From Candidatus Sodalis pierantonius str. SOPE (lineage in GTDB: Bacteria; Pseudomonadota; Gammaproteobacteria; Enterobacterales; Enterobacteriaceae): a stretch of DNA of 64,000 nucleotides. Position 1 is the stretch's first letter. Each line of letters starts with the position of its first letter. The stretch is from contig NZ_CP006568.1 in NCBI RefSeq assembly GCF_000517405.1, positions 2,604,001 through 2,668,000 on the forward strand, written 5' to 3'. This document shows, piece by piece, positions 9,808 through 19,019 of this stretch. The notes under the pieces are model-generated. The model worked only from the letters and a program-made list of their open reading frames with translations, had not been told where the DNA came from and made no database searches. A program made the translations under genes and the position numbers.

Positions 9808-10040
9808 TATGCATTGAGTATGTTTATCAACAAAATCGTTAATTGAAACTGTTTAAACGGCTTTCAAACTTACTCAAACCACGGCCAATCCAGTCCAGAA
9901 TATAGTGCAAAAAACTCATTTTTCGCTCATTTTTTGCGACGAGTCCAAAATCCTTAAAATGGCTGTAAGCCGCGCCAGTAAAGGGCTTCCGGCTAATCCA
10001 CCGTTCCCCCTGAGAGTCCAGAAATGCTTGTCACCCCACA
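9808..10040 (-). repeat. repressor-side terminus of Mu-like element 1
   Basis: About 230 bp are shared almost base for base with 52132-52374 and, in reverse orientation and more diverged, with 35382-35600. On the minus strand the terminus is TGTGGGGTGACAAGC, followed by three boxes related to TTCTGGACT (plus-strand positions 10014-10023, 9941-9950, 9892-9901). Their number and spacing resemble the transposase-binding sites at the ends of Mu. Flanking chromosomal sequence starts at 10041. Confidence 0.75.
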
Positions 10041-10213
10041 CGTTTTGTCGTGCGGGTCAGAAAATGGCTGGTGGCCCGCTTTATCGGTCACCCTGCCAAA
10101 CCTGTCGGCGAAACGGGGGTAAAAACCAGCGGGTCATGATGAGGTCTTGCGCTGCTGCGTCGCCGAAGAGCGGCGCGCGCAGGGGCAAAAACCGCTCGGC
10201 GGCGCGGCGCCGA

Positions 10214-10922
10214 TCAAATGGCCAGCGGCGGCTCATCCCGCGGCGTTTGGTTCACCGCCGCCCGCCCCTGGATCAGTTGGCGAACCTGCTTGACCAATTC
10301 CACCATACAGTCATCCTGCATGCCGTAATTGTTCAGCTCTTGCTCCAGGGCAAAGAGATACTGGGCGTTGGTGCCAAGCGGGCCGCTGGCGCAGGCGATA
10401 AGCGGCGCGATAACCTGCGACCGGGTATCCGCCTCGAAAAAAGGGTGGCAGGGATCCATGACAAAGGCCAATGCCGTGACGCTGTCACCATTATCCAACG
10501 TCAGTTCGCTCCAAATGGGGATGTAGCATCCGGTCAGCATCTCCCGCTTCCACAGCAATTCCAGCTCCTCGTGCAGGCGATCTTCAGGCAGGCGAAACGC
10601 CAGGCCCGTGGTCTGGCCGCCCTCTTTTAACGCCAACATGCGCCCCCGGCTGCGACGAGGTACCGCGTCCGGAGATAAGCCGCAGACAGAAGGCGCGATG
10701 CCAGCCGAAGAGCGTGGCTGGACGCACCTCTTCTGCCTCAAAGATGGGATTCCACATCAGCGAGCCGTAACCGAAAATCCACACCGGGCTATTGTCCGGC
10801 CGACGACTCAGCGTACACGCCAGCGATGCCCGCCGCTGTTCGGGCGTTAACAGCAGCGATTCGTCGATAATACCAAAGGCCGTTTTACAATCCGCTTTCT
10901 GCAAAAAGTCTCGTGTTAACAT
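10214..10922 (-). pseudogene. chaC: chaC, glutathione-specific gamma-glutamylcyclotransferase, frameshifted
   Basis: The translation follows E. coli ChaC from MLTRDFLQKADCKTAFG through VWIFGYGSLMWNP (the glycine-rich substrate loop of the family), then loses frame and resumes at GRMLALKEGG to the end. The cause is one extra base in a run of five C (10643-10647; G on the coding strand). ChaC degrades glutathione to 5-oxoproline and Cys-Gly. The upstream part encodes about 90 correct residues before the shift, so no active enzyme is expected. Confidence 0.92.
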
Positions 10923-11520
10923 TCGGTTGCTTTCTCCTGGCCATCACGTTCAACCGCGGTGGCGCACCTACGCCGCCTGCGCATGAAGATGATTTCTGTT
11001 TTTATTGCTCATAATTGAATCACCAACAATATGACCATATGCGTTTCCGCCGCCGCAATCAAGTTTGAAGCGAGTCCCAATTATGACAAAAAGCTATCAC
11101 GGCGCGCGTCCCCGGCGCCACGACCCTAGCCGCAGCGAATAGCGCTGACTCGGCCGGGGATCACCGCGTCTCGGCGCCGGGCCCTTCCCAGCTCGCAAAC
11201 CCTGAGGGTGGCGCTACCCGTGACGGTAGACGGCAACGACGGACCCCATCCGCGCACACACGAAAGGAAGCCTGTCTCGGCAGGGCAAGATTGCGGCGGC
11301 GGACGGGGGTAAGACCTTGAGCTCAGCAGGCCGGTTGTAAAGCTTGGGGCAAGTAGCCGCAGGGTGGCGGTATCGGGGCGGCAAGATGCGGGCGCTGGCA
11401 CGGCGAATCGGGGCAAAGCCGAGCACGGGGACGACGCTGCCCTCCTGCGGGGAAAATTGACGGGAGTCAGGATCGGCGGCGGGCGCCTCCCGCCCGCGCC
11501 CGCCTGCGCAGCGTCAGCCC
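10923..11520. other. non-coding gap between chaC and chaB
   Basis: This 598-bp gap lies between two genes that are normally close neighbours. The short open frames here are GC-rich and match nothing I recognise. I see no RNA gene or clear terminator. It may be the eroded remains of a lost gene. Confidence 0.5.
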
Positions 11521-11751
11521 TTACTTTTTCGGGTGCCAGCGGTCGTCTTCGCCCTTATGGTATTGATGTTTTACCGCCGCCCAGGCAACCTTATGGGCGA
11601 CCTCCTCGCGCGACTCATGGCCGCGGCGCTCGGAAGCATCTTTATATTGATCTCATGCGCTATTAAAGGCTTCACGGTAAATATCCTGCGCATGCTTGGG
11701 CAAAATCCCGGTGACGCTGTCCGGTAAGGATGAATTGGATTGATAGGGCAT
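11521..11751 (-). pseudogene. chaB: chaB, cation transport regulator, nonsense mutation
   Basis: The 76-codon gene aligns with E. coli ChaB over its length (SVTGILPKHAQDIYREAFNSA at the start; HKVAWAAVKHQYHKGEDD near the end). Codon 33 is TGA (11653-11655), where the family has Trp (TGG) in the motif NSAWDQYKD. A single G-to-A change therefore stops the protein. It is divergent from chaA and in the same direction as chaC, the usual cha layout. Confidence 0.93.
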
Positions 11752-12225
11752 ACAGCCTCCTTTTAAGGTCCTTATCCTATTTCAGTATAGGTCCTGTGGC
11801 GTTTTTCGTCGGCAGACGCGACGCGCGCCGACATCCGTCGCGACGCCCGATGCTGACCGCAGGCCTATCAACAGTCTTTTCACCCCTTTAATACCCACTT
11901 TAACCTCAAGTCCGAATTTATTGCATTATCATCGTGCGTTTTAGCCTTTATTTCGGCAGAAATGAGAGAAGATAGGCTGGCGTGAAAGCGACAAAAGAAG
12001 AAAACACCACTTTTTATCAAGGACCTATTTGTCGCAGAGCGCAAAGAGAGGCATTTATGCCACTCTAATGGCATTAACGCAATTAAACGTCAATTTATGC
12101 AAACGACCCCGCGCAAACAATCCCTTTATGTTAAACTTATCGCTGCCGTTAATGGTAATCGGTAAGCGCCCGTGGCGGAGTCGCGGGCAGGACATTCAGC
12201 GTTCAATTCGGGAGAGAGCGACAGC
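11752..12225. other. divergent chaB/chaA intergenic region
   Basis: These 474 bp hold the promoters of chaB and chaA by position. Just upstream of chaA, GGAGAGAG (12211-12218) is a good ribosome site. No gene or recognised operator was seen in the rest. Confidence 0.45.
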
Positions 12226-13322
12226 ATGACGTCCGCCACCCCTGCGGTTAAGACCCGCCATAAAGAATATAGCCTGATTTTTCCTCTGGCCGCGCTTGGC
12301 GTGCTCAGCCTTTGGGGGGACGCAACCGCAATAGGCGTGCTTGTGGCGATCAATCTGCTGGCGTTGCTCGGCATTTTGGTCAGCGCCTTTAGCGTGGTGC
12401 GCCACGCCGACGTGCTGGCCCACCGGCTCGGCGAGCCTCTCGGGTCGCTCATTTTGACCCTGTCCGTCGTGATTCTCGAAGTCAGCCTCATCTCGGCGCT
12501 GATGGCGACCGGCAATGCTGCGCCCGCCTTGATGCGTGACACGCTGTATTCGGTCATCATGATCGTCACCACCGGCCTGGTCGGCTTCTCATTGCTGCTG
12601 GGCGGTAGCAAATTCGCCACCCAGTCGCTTAATCTGGCGGGCATCAAGCAGTATTTGATGGCGATTATGCCGCTGTCGGTCATCGTGCTGGTCTTCCCCT
12701 CATCGCTGCCGGGAGGGAATTTCACCGTCGCGCAAATGTTGATTGTCGGCGCCGTTTCCGCGGCCATGTACGGGGTATTTTTACTGATCCAAACGCGTAC
12801 CCGCCAGAAGTGGTTTATCTATGAGCATGAGGACGAGGATGATGACGATCCGCACGGCAAGCCTTCCGCGCACGGATCGCTCTGGCACGGTGCGTGGCTG
12901 ATTATTCACCTTATCGCCGTGGTGGTGGTCACCAAAGTGAACGCCGAGCCGCTCGATCATTTGCTGACCGCCATCGATGCACCGAAGCAGGTGACCGGCT
13001 TCCTGGTGGCGCTGCTGATCCTCTCCCCTGAAGGCCTTGGCGCCATCCGCGCCGTGCTCGCCAATGAGGTTCAGCGGGCGATGAATCTGTTTTTTGGCTC
13101 AATCCTGGCGACCATCTCGCTGACGGTGCCGACCGTGACGCTCATCGTCATTTTCACCGGCAATCAACTGACGTTCGGTCTGTCGCTGCCGCAAACCGTG
13201 GCCATGTTAACCGCGCTGATCGTGTGCCAGGTTTCTCTCTCTCTACCGGGCGCACCAATGTGTTGAACGGCGCGGCGCATCTGGCGCTGTTTGTCGCCTA
13301 TCTGATGACCATAATGCTCTAG
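12226..13322 (+). pseudogene. chaA: chaA, sodium/calcium-proton antiporter, 3' frameshift
   Basis: ChaA is an inner-membrane CaCA-superfamily exchanger. The sequence follows E. coli ChaA from AVKTRHKEYSLIFPLAALG through the acidic loop (HEDEDDDDPHGKPSAH) and ILSPEGLGAIRAVL. Near 13235 a CT repeat carries one extra CT (TCTCTCTCTCTACC), which shifts the frame. The reading frame ends at 13266 with SLPGAPMC instead of the conserved STGRTNVLNGAAHLALF tail, which is still present in another frame to 13322. Start ATG 12226 is chosen because it matches the E. coli N-terminus and has an RBS. Confidence 0.92.
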
Positions 13323-13482
13323 CTGGCCGTTTCCCCCTTTTGCCCCGCTGCCGCAACGCGGCGGCGGTTCACTTTTTTCCCTGCCTTGATTTGGCGCTGG
13401 TTTTTTTGCTACCGCTCGGCGTATGGTAGGAGTTCTTTCTGACGGCCGGCTGCCGTTGTTCCTCATTTGGTTTACTGAGTTA

Positions 13483-15121
13483 ATGAAGACGCATTATTTC
13501 TCCGGCATACGCCTTTTCAGCGCGCTTATCGATGCATGCTGGAAGGAACGCTATACCCCCCAACGCCTGCTCAAAGATACTGTTTGCCGGCATCACCGTC
13601 GGTATCATTGCCATTCCGCTGGCGATGGCCCTGGCGATTGCCAGCAGGGTGGCACCGCAGTACGGGCTATATACCTCCGCCGTCGCGGGCATTGCGATTG
13701 CCCTGTGCGGGGGCTCGCGTTTTAGTGTATCGGGCACGACGGCCGCTTTCGTGGTGATCCTCTATCCGGTATCACAATAATTCGGCCTGGCGGGGCTGTT
13801 GATTACCACTCTCATGTCGGGGCTGCTGCTGATTATCATGGTGTTGGCGCGCCTTGGCCGCTTAATCGAATTCATTTCGCTGCCGGTCACGCTGGGCTTC
13901 ACTTCGGGGATCGCCATCACGATTGGCACCATGCAGATCAAAGATTTCTTTGGTCTCCATACCGCCACGCTCCCGGAGCACTATCTGGGCAAGGTGGCGG
14001 GGTTGCTCTCCGCCCTGCCCACCTTTACCTTCGCCGATACCTTAGTGGGGATCGTGACACTGAGCGTGTTGATTTATTGGCCTCGGCTGGGTATACGCCT
14101 GCCGCCGCATTTGCCGGCGCTACTGGCCGGCGTAGCGGTCATGGGCGTGCTGTGGGGGCTTGGTATGCCGGCAGCCACCATCGGCAGCCGTTTAGCTATT
14201 TGCTCGCGGACGGCACCCACGGCCAAGGGATCCCGGCCATCCTGCCCCACTGGCTGCTGCCCTGGCAACTGCCGGGCGCCGACGGCGTTTTCCATGGCGA
14301 TGCTGGGCGCTATTGAATCGCTGCTGTGCGCCGTGGTGCTGGACGGCATGACCGGTAAAAAGCATCAATCCGACAATGAACTTATCGGTCAAGGTATCGG
14401 CAATGTGCTGGCGCCGTTTTTTGGCGGCATTATCGCCACCGCGGCCATCGCGCGCTCCGCCGCCAATGTGCGCGCCGGCGCCACCTCCCCCGTCTCGGCG
14501 CTGGTGCATGCGCTACTAGTGCTCCTGGCGCCTGCGCTCTCCTGGCTGCTGCTGATCGCCTGGAACATGAGCGAAGCGCATAAGGTCATCTATCTGCTGC
14601 GGCGGGCGCCAAAAGACGACATCATCGTCATGCTGCTATGCATGTCGCTGACCGTCTTGTTCGATATGGTCATTGCCATAACCGTTGGGATCGTGCTGGC
14701 GTCGCTGCTGTTCATGCGCCGCATCGCCCGCATGACCCGTTTGACCGAGCTGCCGTGCAACCTGCCGATGACGCGGGTGGTACGCATCAACGGCCCGCTG
14801 TTCTTCGCCGCCGCGGAGCGTATTTTTGCCGAGCTCAGCGCACTGACCCCCGAAGATAAATACCTTATTTTGCAATGGGATGCCGTCCCGGTGCTGGATG
14901 CCGGCGGCCTGCAGGCCTTTATGCAGTTTTGCAACAAACTGCCCGCGAGCCAGCATGTGCTGGTGACCTATATTCCTTTCCAGCCGCTGAAAACGCTTGC
15001 GTGGGCCAATGTCATGCCGATTGCCGATCGGCTGTCATTTTGCAGTACTCTGCCGCAGGCGCTGGAATACCTTTCCGCGCCTCCTGCCGCCGACGCGCTG
15101 GCGGTAGGCCAGGGCCGTTAG
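13483..15121 (+). pseudogene. dauA: dauA (ychM), SulP-family C4-dicarboxylate transporter, multiply broken
   Basis: DauA is a SulP permease with about 12 membrane spans and a cytoplasmic STAS domain. From ATG 13483 the frame is lost after LLKD (near 13579). It resumes as FAGITVGIIAIPLAMALAI and stops at TAA 13778-13780, where the family has Gln. Later there is an out-of-frame patch near 14190-14290 and losses of transmembrane residues (one after HALLVLLAPALSWLL). The STAS domain (IARMTRLTELPCN onward) is open to 15121. At least four independent lesions are visible. In E. coli this gene sits next to prs, so its place beside chaA is a different arrangement. Confidence 0.9.
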
Positions 15122-15172
15122 CGGCGCAGAGCGCCGTTAGGGCAGCCGCCCTGCCGGCGCGTACCGGCGGCG

Positions 15173-16027
15173 TTAGTGCCCGGTGTCGAGCTCTGGGAAG
15201 GATTTGACCAGTTCATCAATCGCCTTCATCTGGCGCAGGAACGGCTCCAGCTTGGCCAGCGGCAAGGCCGAGGGGCCATCGCATTTCGCATTCGCCGGGT
15301 CCGGATGCGCTTCGATGAACAGACCGGCAATGCCGACCGCCATACCGGCGCGGGCAAGCTCGCTCACCTGCGCGCGACGCCCGCCGGAGGCCACGCCGAA
15401 CGGATCGCGGGTTTGCAGCGCGTGGGTAACGTCGAAAATCACCGGGCAACCGCCGGAGACCTGTTTCATCACGTTAAAGCCCAGCATGTCCACCACCAGG
15501 TTGTCATAGCCGAAATTGCTGCCGCGATCGCATAGGATCACCTGGTGATTGCCGGCTTCACGAAACTTGTCGACAATATTACCGACCTGCCCGGGGCTGA
15601 TAAACTGCGGTTTTTTCACGTTGATCACCGCGCCGGTACGGGCCATGGCCTCCACCAGATCGGTCTGGCGCGCCAAAAACGCCGGTAGCTGGATAACATC
15701 GACCACGTCCGCTACGCTTTGCGCCTGGCCGACTTCGTGCACATCGGTGATGACCTTCACGTCAAACTGCGCTTTCAGCTCGGCAAAAATCTTCATGCCC
15801 TCTTCCAGGCCCGGTCCCCGATAGGAATGAATGGAGGATCGGTTGGTTTTATCAAACGACGCCTTAAACACGTAGGGAATACCCAGTTTTTCCGTCACGG
15901 TGACGTAGTGTTCGCAGATGCGCATCGCCAGATCGCGCGACTCCAGCACGTTCATGCCGCCGAACAGCACGAAGGGCAAATCATTCGCTACCTGAATGTC
16001 GCCAATATTGACCACCAACTGTTTCAT
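15173..16027 (-). CDS. kdsA: 2-dehydro-3-deoxyphosphooctonate aldolase (KDO-8-phosphate synthase)
   Basis: KdsA condenses phosphoenolpyruvate with arabinose 5-phosphate to KDO-8-phosphate, the first committed step of the LPS inner-core sugar KDO, in the cytoplasm. The protein is 284 residues, as in E. coli, and aligns throughout. Recognisable blocks are LFGGMNVLESRDLAMRI, KASFDKTNRSSIHSYRGPG, DVVDVIQLPAFLARQTDL, INVKKPQFISPGQ and IEAHPDPANAKCDGPSALPL. Start ATG 16027. Its intact state suggests the cell still makes KDO-containing lipopolysaccharide. Confidence 0.97.
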   Translation of the reverse strand: MKQLVVNIGDIQVANDLPFVLFGGMNVLESRDLAMRICEHYVTVTEKLGIPYVFKASFDKTNRSSIHSYRGPGLEEGMKIFAELKAQFDVKVITDVHEVGQAQSVADVVDVIQLPAFLARQTDLVEAMARTGAVINVKKPQFISPGQVGNIVDKFREAGNHQVILCDRGSNFGYDNLVVDMLGFNVMKQVSGGCPVIFDVTHALQTRDPFGVASGGRRAQVSELARAGMAVGIAGLFIEAHPDPANAKCDGPSALPLAKLEPFLRQMKAIDELVKSFPELDTGH

Positions 16028-16069
16028 GCTTCACCTTTTTAATTGAAATTAACCGGAAACCGCCGCCGG

Positions 16070-16870
16070 TCAATGTAGGGTAACCGATTTTTGCTCGATG
16101 GAGTGGATTTGGACCTTAATCATCTCGCTGACCGGGTCTTCCGGGCACTGCTCGACGAAGTAATTTAAATCGTTGAGCGCCACGTGGTCACATTCCAGCT
16201 CGACATAAATCAGACCGCGGTCGCGGATTTCGTAGGGATCCGCCGGGTCAAACTCCAGCATAGCCTCGCTGGCGCGTAGCGCTAGCTCCATTTGTTTTTC
16301 GTCCATCAGCGCGCCTTTCAGGGTATCCAACAATTTGCGCACCACGGTATTATTATCCGCCTCTTCAAGATCCTCTTCAGCAAGCTGCACCCCTTCACCC
16401 AGATTGCCGCGCAGCCAGATATCGAGCGTATGCGCGTCCAGCGGGTCGCCATTAATGGGGTTTATCAGCCACATTTCACCGTCGAGCCAGTCGGCGCGCA
16501 GGATCATCTGGGTAGGAAAAATCACCGGCAACAACGGGATTTCCAGCGCCTGGGCGATATGCAGCAGGATAATCCCCAGCGAAGCGGGCAAGCCCTGGCA
16601 GCGGGCCAGGACGTTATCCAGCCACAAGGCGTCGGACAAACGGTAAACGCCGCCGACGCCCCAAGTGCGGTAAAACAGCTCGAGAAGCTGGGCCAGTTGG
16701 TCATCCTGTACCAGGTCGGCGGGTATCTGACGCCGCGCTTCCTCCGTCAGGCTTTGCAATTGGGCGCGGACGTTATCATTAGCAAAATCGGGCCGAATGG
16801 CCTGGGTAACGCGCAGCATCCCCTAGCTTAGAGGATGCTGGTTATATTCAAAATCGGCAATCGTACTCAT
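16070..16870 (-). pseudogene. sirB1: sirB1 (ychA), SirB1/transglutaminase-like protein, early stop
   Basis: The protein matches E. coli YchA/SirB1 (YRLSDALWLDNVLARCQG; LLPVIFPTQMILRADW; C-terminal TPR-like part ending in SVTLH). From ATG 16870 the expected N-terminus STIADFEYNQHPLS is read, then codon 16 is TAG (16823-16825), where the family has Glu. A restart at ATG 16819 would give 249 residues lacking only the first ~17, so a near-complete product is possible. It sits between kdsA and prmC, as in E. coli. The sirB2 gene expected next to it is absent. Confidence 0.85.
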
Positions 16871-17063
16871 ATTGGTCCTGTTAACAGGGTGGGCCTGGTT
16901 AGCGCCGACAAGGCAGCAACGGTGACGAACAACAGGCATCCGGGGGCAGATGACGCCCGGACGGGCGGAACGCGGGGGAAACTGCTGGCGGATGTGACCC
17001 ATTCTGGTCATCGATCATCCCGTTGTCGCTCGTGCAGCACGCCTGTCCATTCCCTTATTAAAA

Positions 17064-17912
17064 TCACTTTCCCTCTGGCAATCGCTGTCCCTGGCTCACG
17101 CGCTCATTGTCGCCGTAATCGCGCAGGGTAGCCGTCTGGCCAAAGCCCGCCTCGGCGAGCAGGGCGCGCACGGCCGGCCCCTGACGCCAGCCGTGCTCCA
17201 GCAGCAGCCAGCCGCCGGGCAGCAAATGCGGCCCCGCCTCGCTGCAAATCGCCGCCAAATCCTTAAGGCCATCCTCCCCCGCCACCAAAGCGCTACGCGG
17301 CTCAAAGCGCACGTCGCCCTGGGCAAGATGGGGATCGTCCGCCTCAATATAGGGTGGATTACTCACAATAAGACTATAGCGTTGCGCATGCAATGCTTTA
17401 AACCAGTCACTTTCATGGAACTGCACATTCGTCAGTCCCAGACGGGCGGCGTTATCACGGGCGAGCGCCACGGCGCCCGGCGAGCGATCGACGCCGGTTA
17501 TCCGCCACGCAGGCCGGTCCGATGCTAGCGCCAGCGCGATGGCGCCGCTGCCGGTGCCCAAATCCAGCACCTCGGCGCGGGCGGGCGGCAATAGCGCCAG
17601 CGCGCGCTGGACTAAACATTCCGTGTCGGGACGTGGAATTAAGGTATTGGGCGATACACGCAGCCGCAGGGACCAAAATTCGCGTTCGCCAATAAGATAG
17701 GCCACGGGCTCGCCCCGTTCGCGGCGCGCAAGAAGCGTCTCAAGGGTCACGCATTGTGCGTCCATCAGCGGGGTTTCGCCGAAGACCAGCAGCCGAGTGC
17801 GCGTCGCCCCGGTTACCTGCGCCAGCAAGATTTCGGCATCGCGCTTGGCGCTGGGGCTCAACGATTCACGCAGCCGGGCCGCGGCCTGCGTCAGCCATTG
17901 CTGCCAGGTCAT
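17064..17912 (-). CDS. prmC: peptide chain release factor N5-glutamine methyltransferase
   Basis: PrmC (HemK) methylates the glutamine of the GGQ loop of RF1 and RF2 using S-adenosylmethionine, which raises termination efficiency. The 282-residue protein has an N-terminal helical domain, SAM motif LDLGTGSGAIALALA and the substrate-binding NPPY in IVSNPPYIEADDPHL. Its start ATG (17912-17910) overlaps the prfA stop by one base, so it is translationally coupled to its own substrate's gene, the conserved hemA-prfA-prmC arrangement. Confidence 0.96.
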   Translation of the reverse strand: MTWQQWLTQAAARLRESLSPSAKRDAEILLAQVTGATRTRLLVFGETPLMDAQCVTLETLLARRERGEPVAYLIGEREFWSLRLRVSPNTLIPRPDTECLVQRALALLPPARAEVLDLGTGSGAIALALASDRPAWRITGVDRSPGAVALARDNAARLGLTNVQFHESDWFKALHAQRYSLIVSNPPYIEADDPHLAQGDVRFEPRSALVAGEDGLKDLAAICSEAGPHLLPGGWLLLEHGWRQGPAVRALLAEAGFGQTATLRDYGDNERVSQGQRLPEGK

Positions 17913-18994
17913 CAGGGCGTCTCGGACAACGCGGCGAGCTGATCGGCCTGATACTCCTGCATGATGGGTTGGAGCAGCATATCCAGCTTGCCTTCGATCA
18001 CTTCCTCCAGCCGGTACAGCGTCAGGCCGATGCGGTGATCGGTCACCCGCCCCTGCGGGAAATTGTAGGTACGGATGCGATCGGAGCGATCGCCGCTGCC
18101 CAGCAGGTTGCGCCGCGTGGAGGACTCCTCCTGCTGCCGGCGCTGGACTTCGGCGGCGCGCAAACGCGCGCCCAGCACCGCCAGGGCTTTAGCTTTATTC
18201 TTGTGCTGGGAGCGTTCGTCCTGGCACTCCACCACCAGCCCGGTGGGCAGATGGGTAATGCGGATTGCCGAGTCGGTGGTGTTGACGTGCTGACCGCCCG
18301 CGCCGGAGGAGCGGAAGGTATCGATGCGCAGATCGCCGGCGTTGATTTCCGGCAGTTCCGCCTCCGGGATTTCCGGCATCACCGCCACGGTGCAGGCCGA
18401 GGTGTGGATGCGCCCCTGGGATTCCGTTTCCGGCACCCGCTGCACGCGATGGCCGCCGGATTCAAATTTCAACAGGCCGTAAGCCCCTTCATGGGACACT
18501 TTGGCGATGACCTCTTTAAAGCCGCCGTGCTCGCCGTCGCTGGCGCTGACGATCTCCACCTTCCAGCGGCGGGTCTCGGCGAAACGGCTGTACATACGAA
18601 ACAGATCGCCCGCGAACAGCGCCGCCTCATCGCCGCCGGTACCGGCACGCACTTCCAGGAAACAGCCGCGTTCATCGTCGGGATCCTTCGGCAGCAGCAG
18701 CACCTGAAGCTGCTGCTCCAGCCGTTCCCGGTTGGCGCGCGAGGCCAGCAGCTCCTCTTGCGCCATATCGCGCATTTCCGGGTCCTGCTGCAGGTGTTCC
18801 GCGGTGTGGATATCTTCTTGCACCTGGCGCCAGCGCTGAAAACAATTTGTCACATCAGACAGCTGCGCGTACTCCTTCGACAGGACGCGAAAACGCGCCT
18901 GATCGGCAATGACGCCGGGATCGCCGAGCAGGACTTCCACTTCTTCACGGCGCTCTTGCAACGCCTCCAATTTGGCGACTATCGTGGGCTTCAT
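17912..18994 (-). CDS. prfA: peptide chain release factor 1
   Basis: RF1 recognises UAA and UAG stop codons and triggers peptide release. The protein is 360 residues from ATG 18994, chosen because MKPTIVAKLEALQERREE aligns with the E. coli N-terminus; an upstream extension is possible but unlikely. The GGQ motif is in SSGAGGQHVNTTDSA. The codon-reading tripeptide is PET in RVPETESQGRIHTS; E. coli has PAT there, and the middle position is variable in the family. It lies 25 bp after hemA. Confidence 0.97.
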   Translation of the reverse strand: MKPTIVAKLEALQERREEVEVLLGDPGVIADQARFRVLSKEYAQLSDVTNCFQRWRQVQEDIHTAEHLQQDPEMRDMAQEELLASRANRERLEQQLQVLLLPKDPDDERGCFLEVRAGTGGDEAALFAGDLFRMYSRFAETRRWKVEIVSASDGEHGGFKEVIAKVSHEGAYGLLKFESGGHRVQRVPETESQGRIHTSACTVAVMPEIPEAELPEINAGDLRIDTFRSSGAGGQHVNTTDSAIRITHLPTGLVVECQDERSQHKNKAKALAVLGARLRAAEVQRRQQEESSTRRNLLGSGDRSDRIRTYNFPQGRVTDHRIGLTLYRLEEVIEGKLDMLLQPIMQEYQADQLAALSETP

Positions 18995-19019
18995 GCGTGG
19001 TGTATTTACCTTATGTGTT

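Larger units (their letters stand above)
2101..10040 (-). mobile_element. Mu-like transposable element 1, truncated and carrying three inserted ISs
   Basis: The gene order on the minus strand is that of the early region of phage Mu: repressor (divergent), Ner, transposase A, ATPase B, then a small ORF. The repressor-side end is at 10040, where the minus strand begins TGTGGGGTGACAAGC and three TCTGGACT-like boxes follow within about 150 bp. The distal end is lost under the IS256 at 1-2100, so any cargo or phage genes beyond 2101 cannot be judged. IS5-type elements sit in the transposase (3371-4426) and repressor (6856-7910); an IS256 sits just past the repressor (8485-9799). The element is dead: repressor, A and B are all broken. 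Confidence 0.82.

Noticed and set aside
2101..10040. Interpreting element 1 as a full Mu prophage
   Set aside because: Only early-region genes are visible and the distal end is missing, so no late or structural genes can be claimed.
17912..18994. RF1 codon-recognition tripeptide PET instead of PAT as a sign of altered stop-codon use
   Set aside because: The middle residue varies in normal RF1 proteins, so this does not imply recoding; the in-frame stops are better read as ordinary nonsense mutations.
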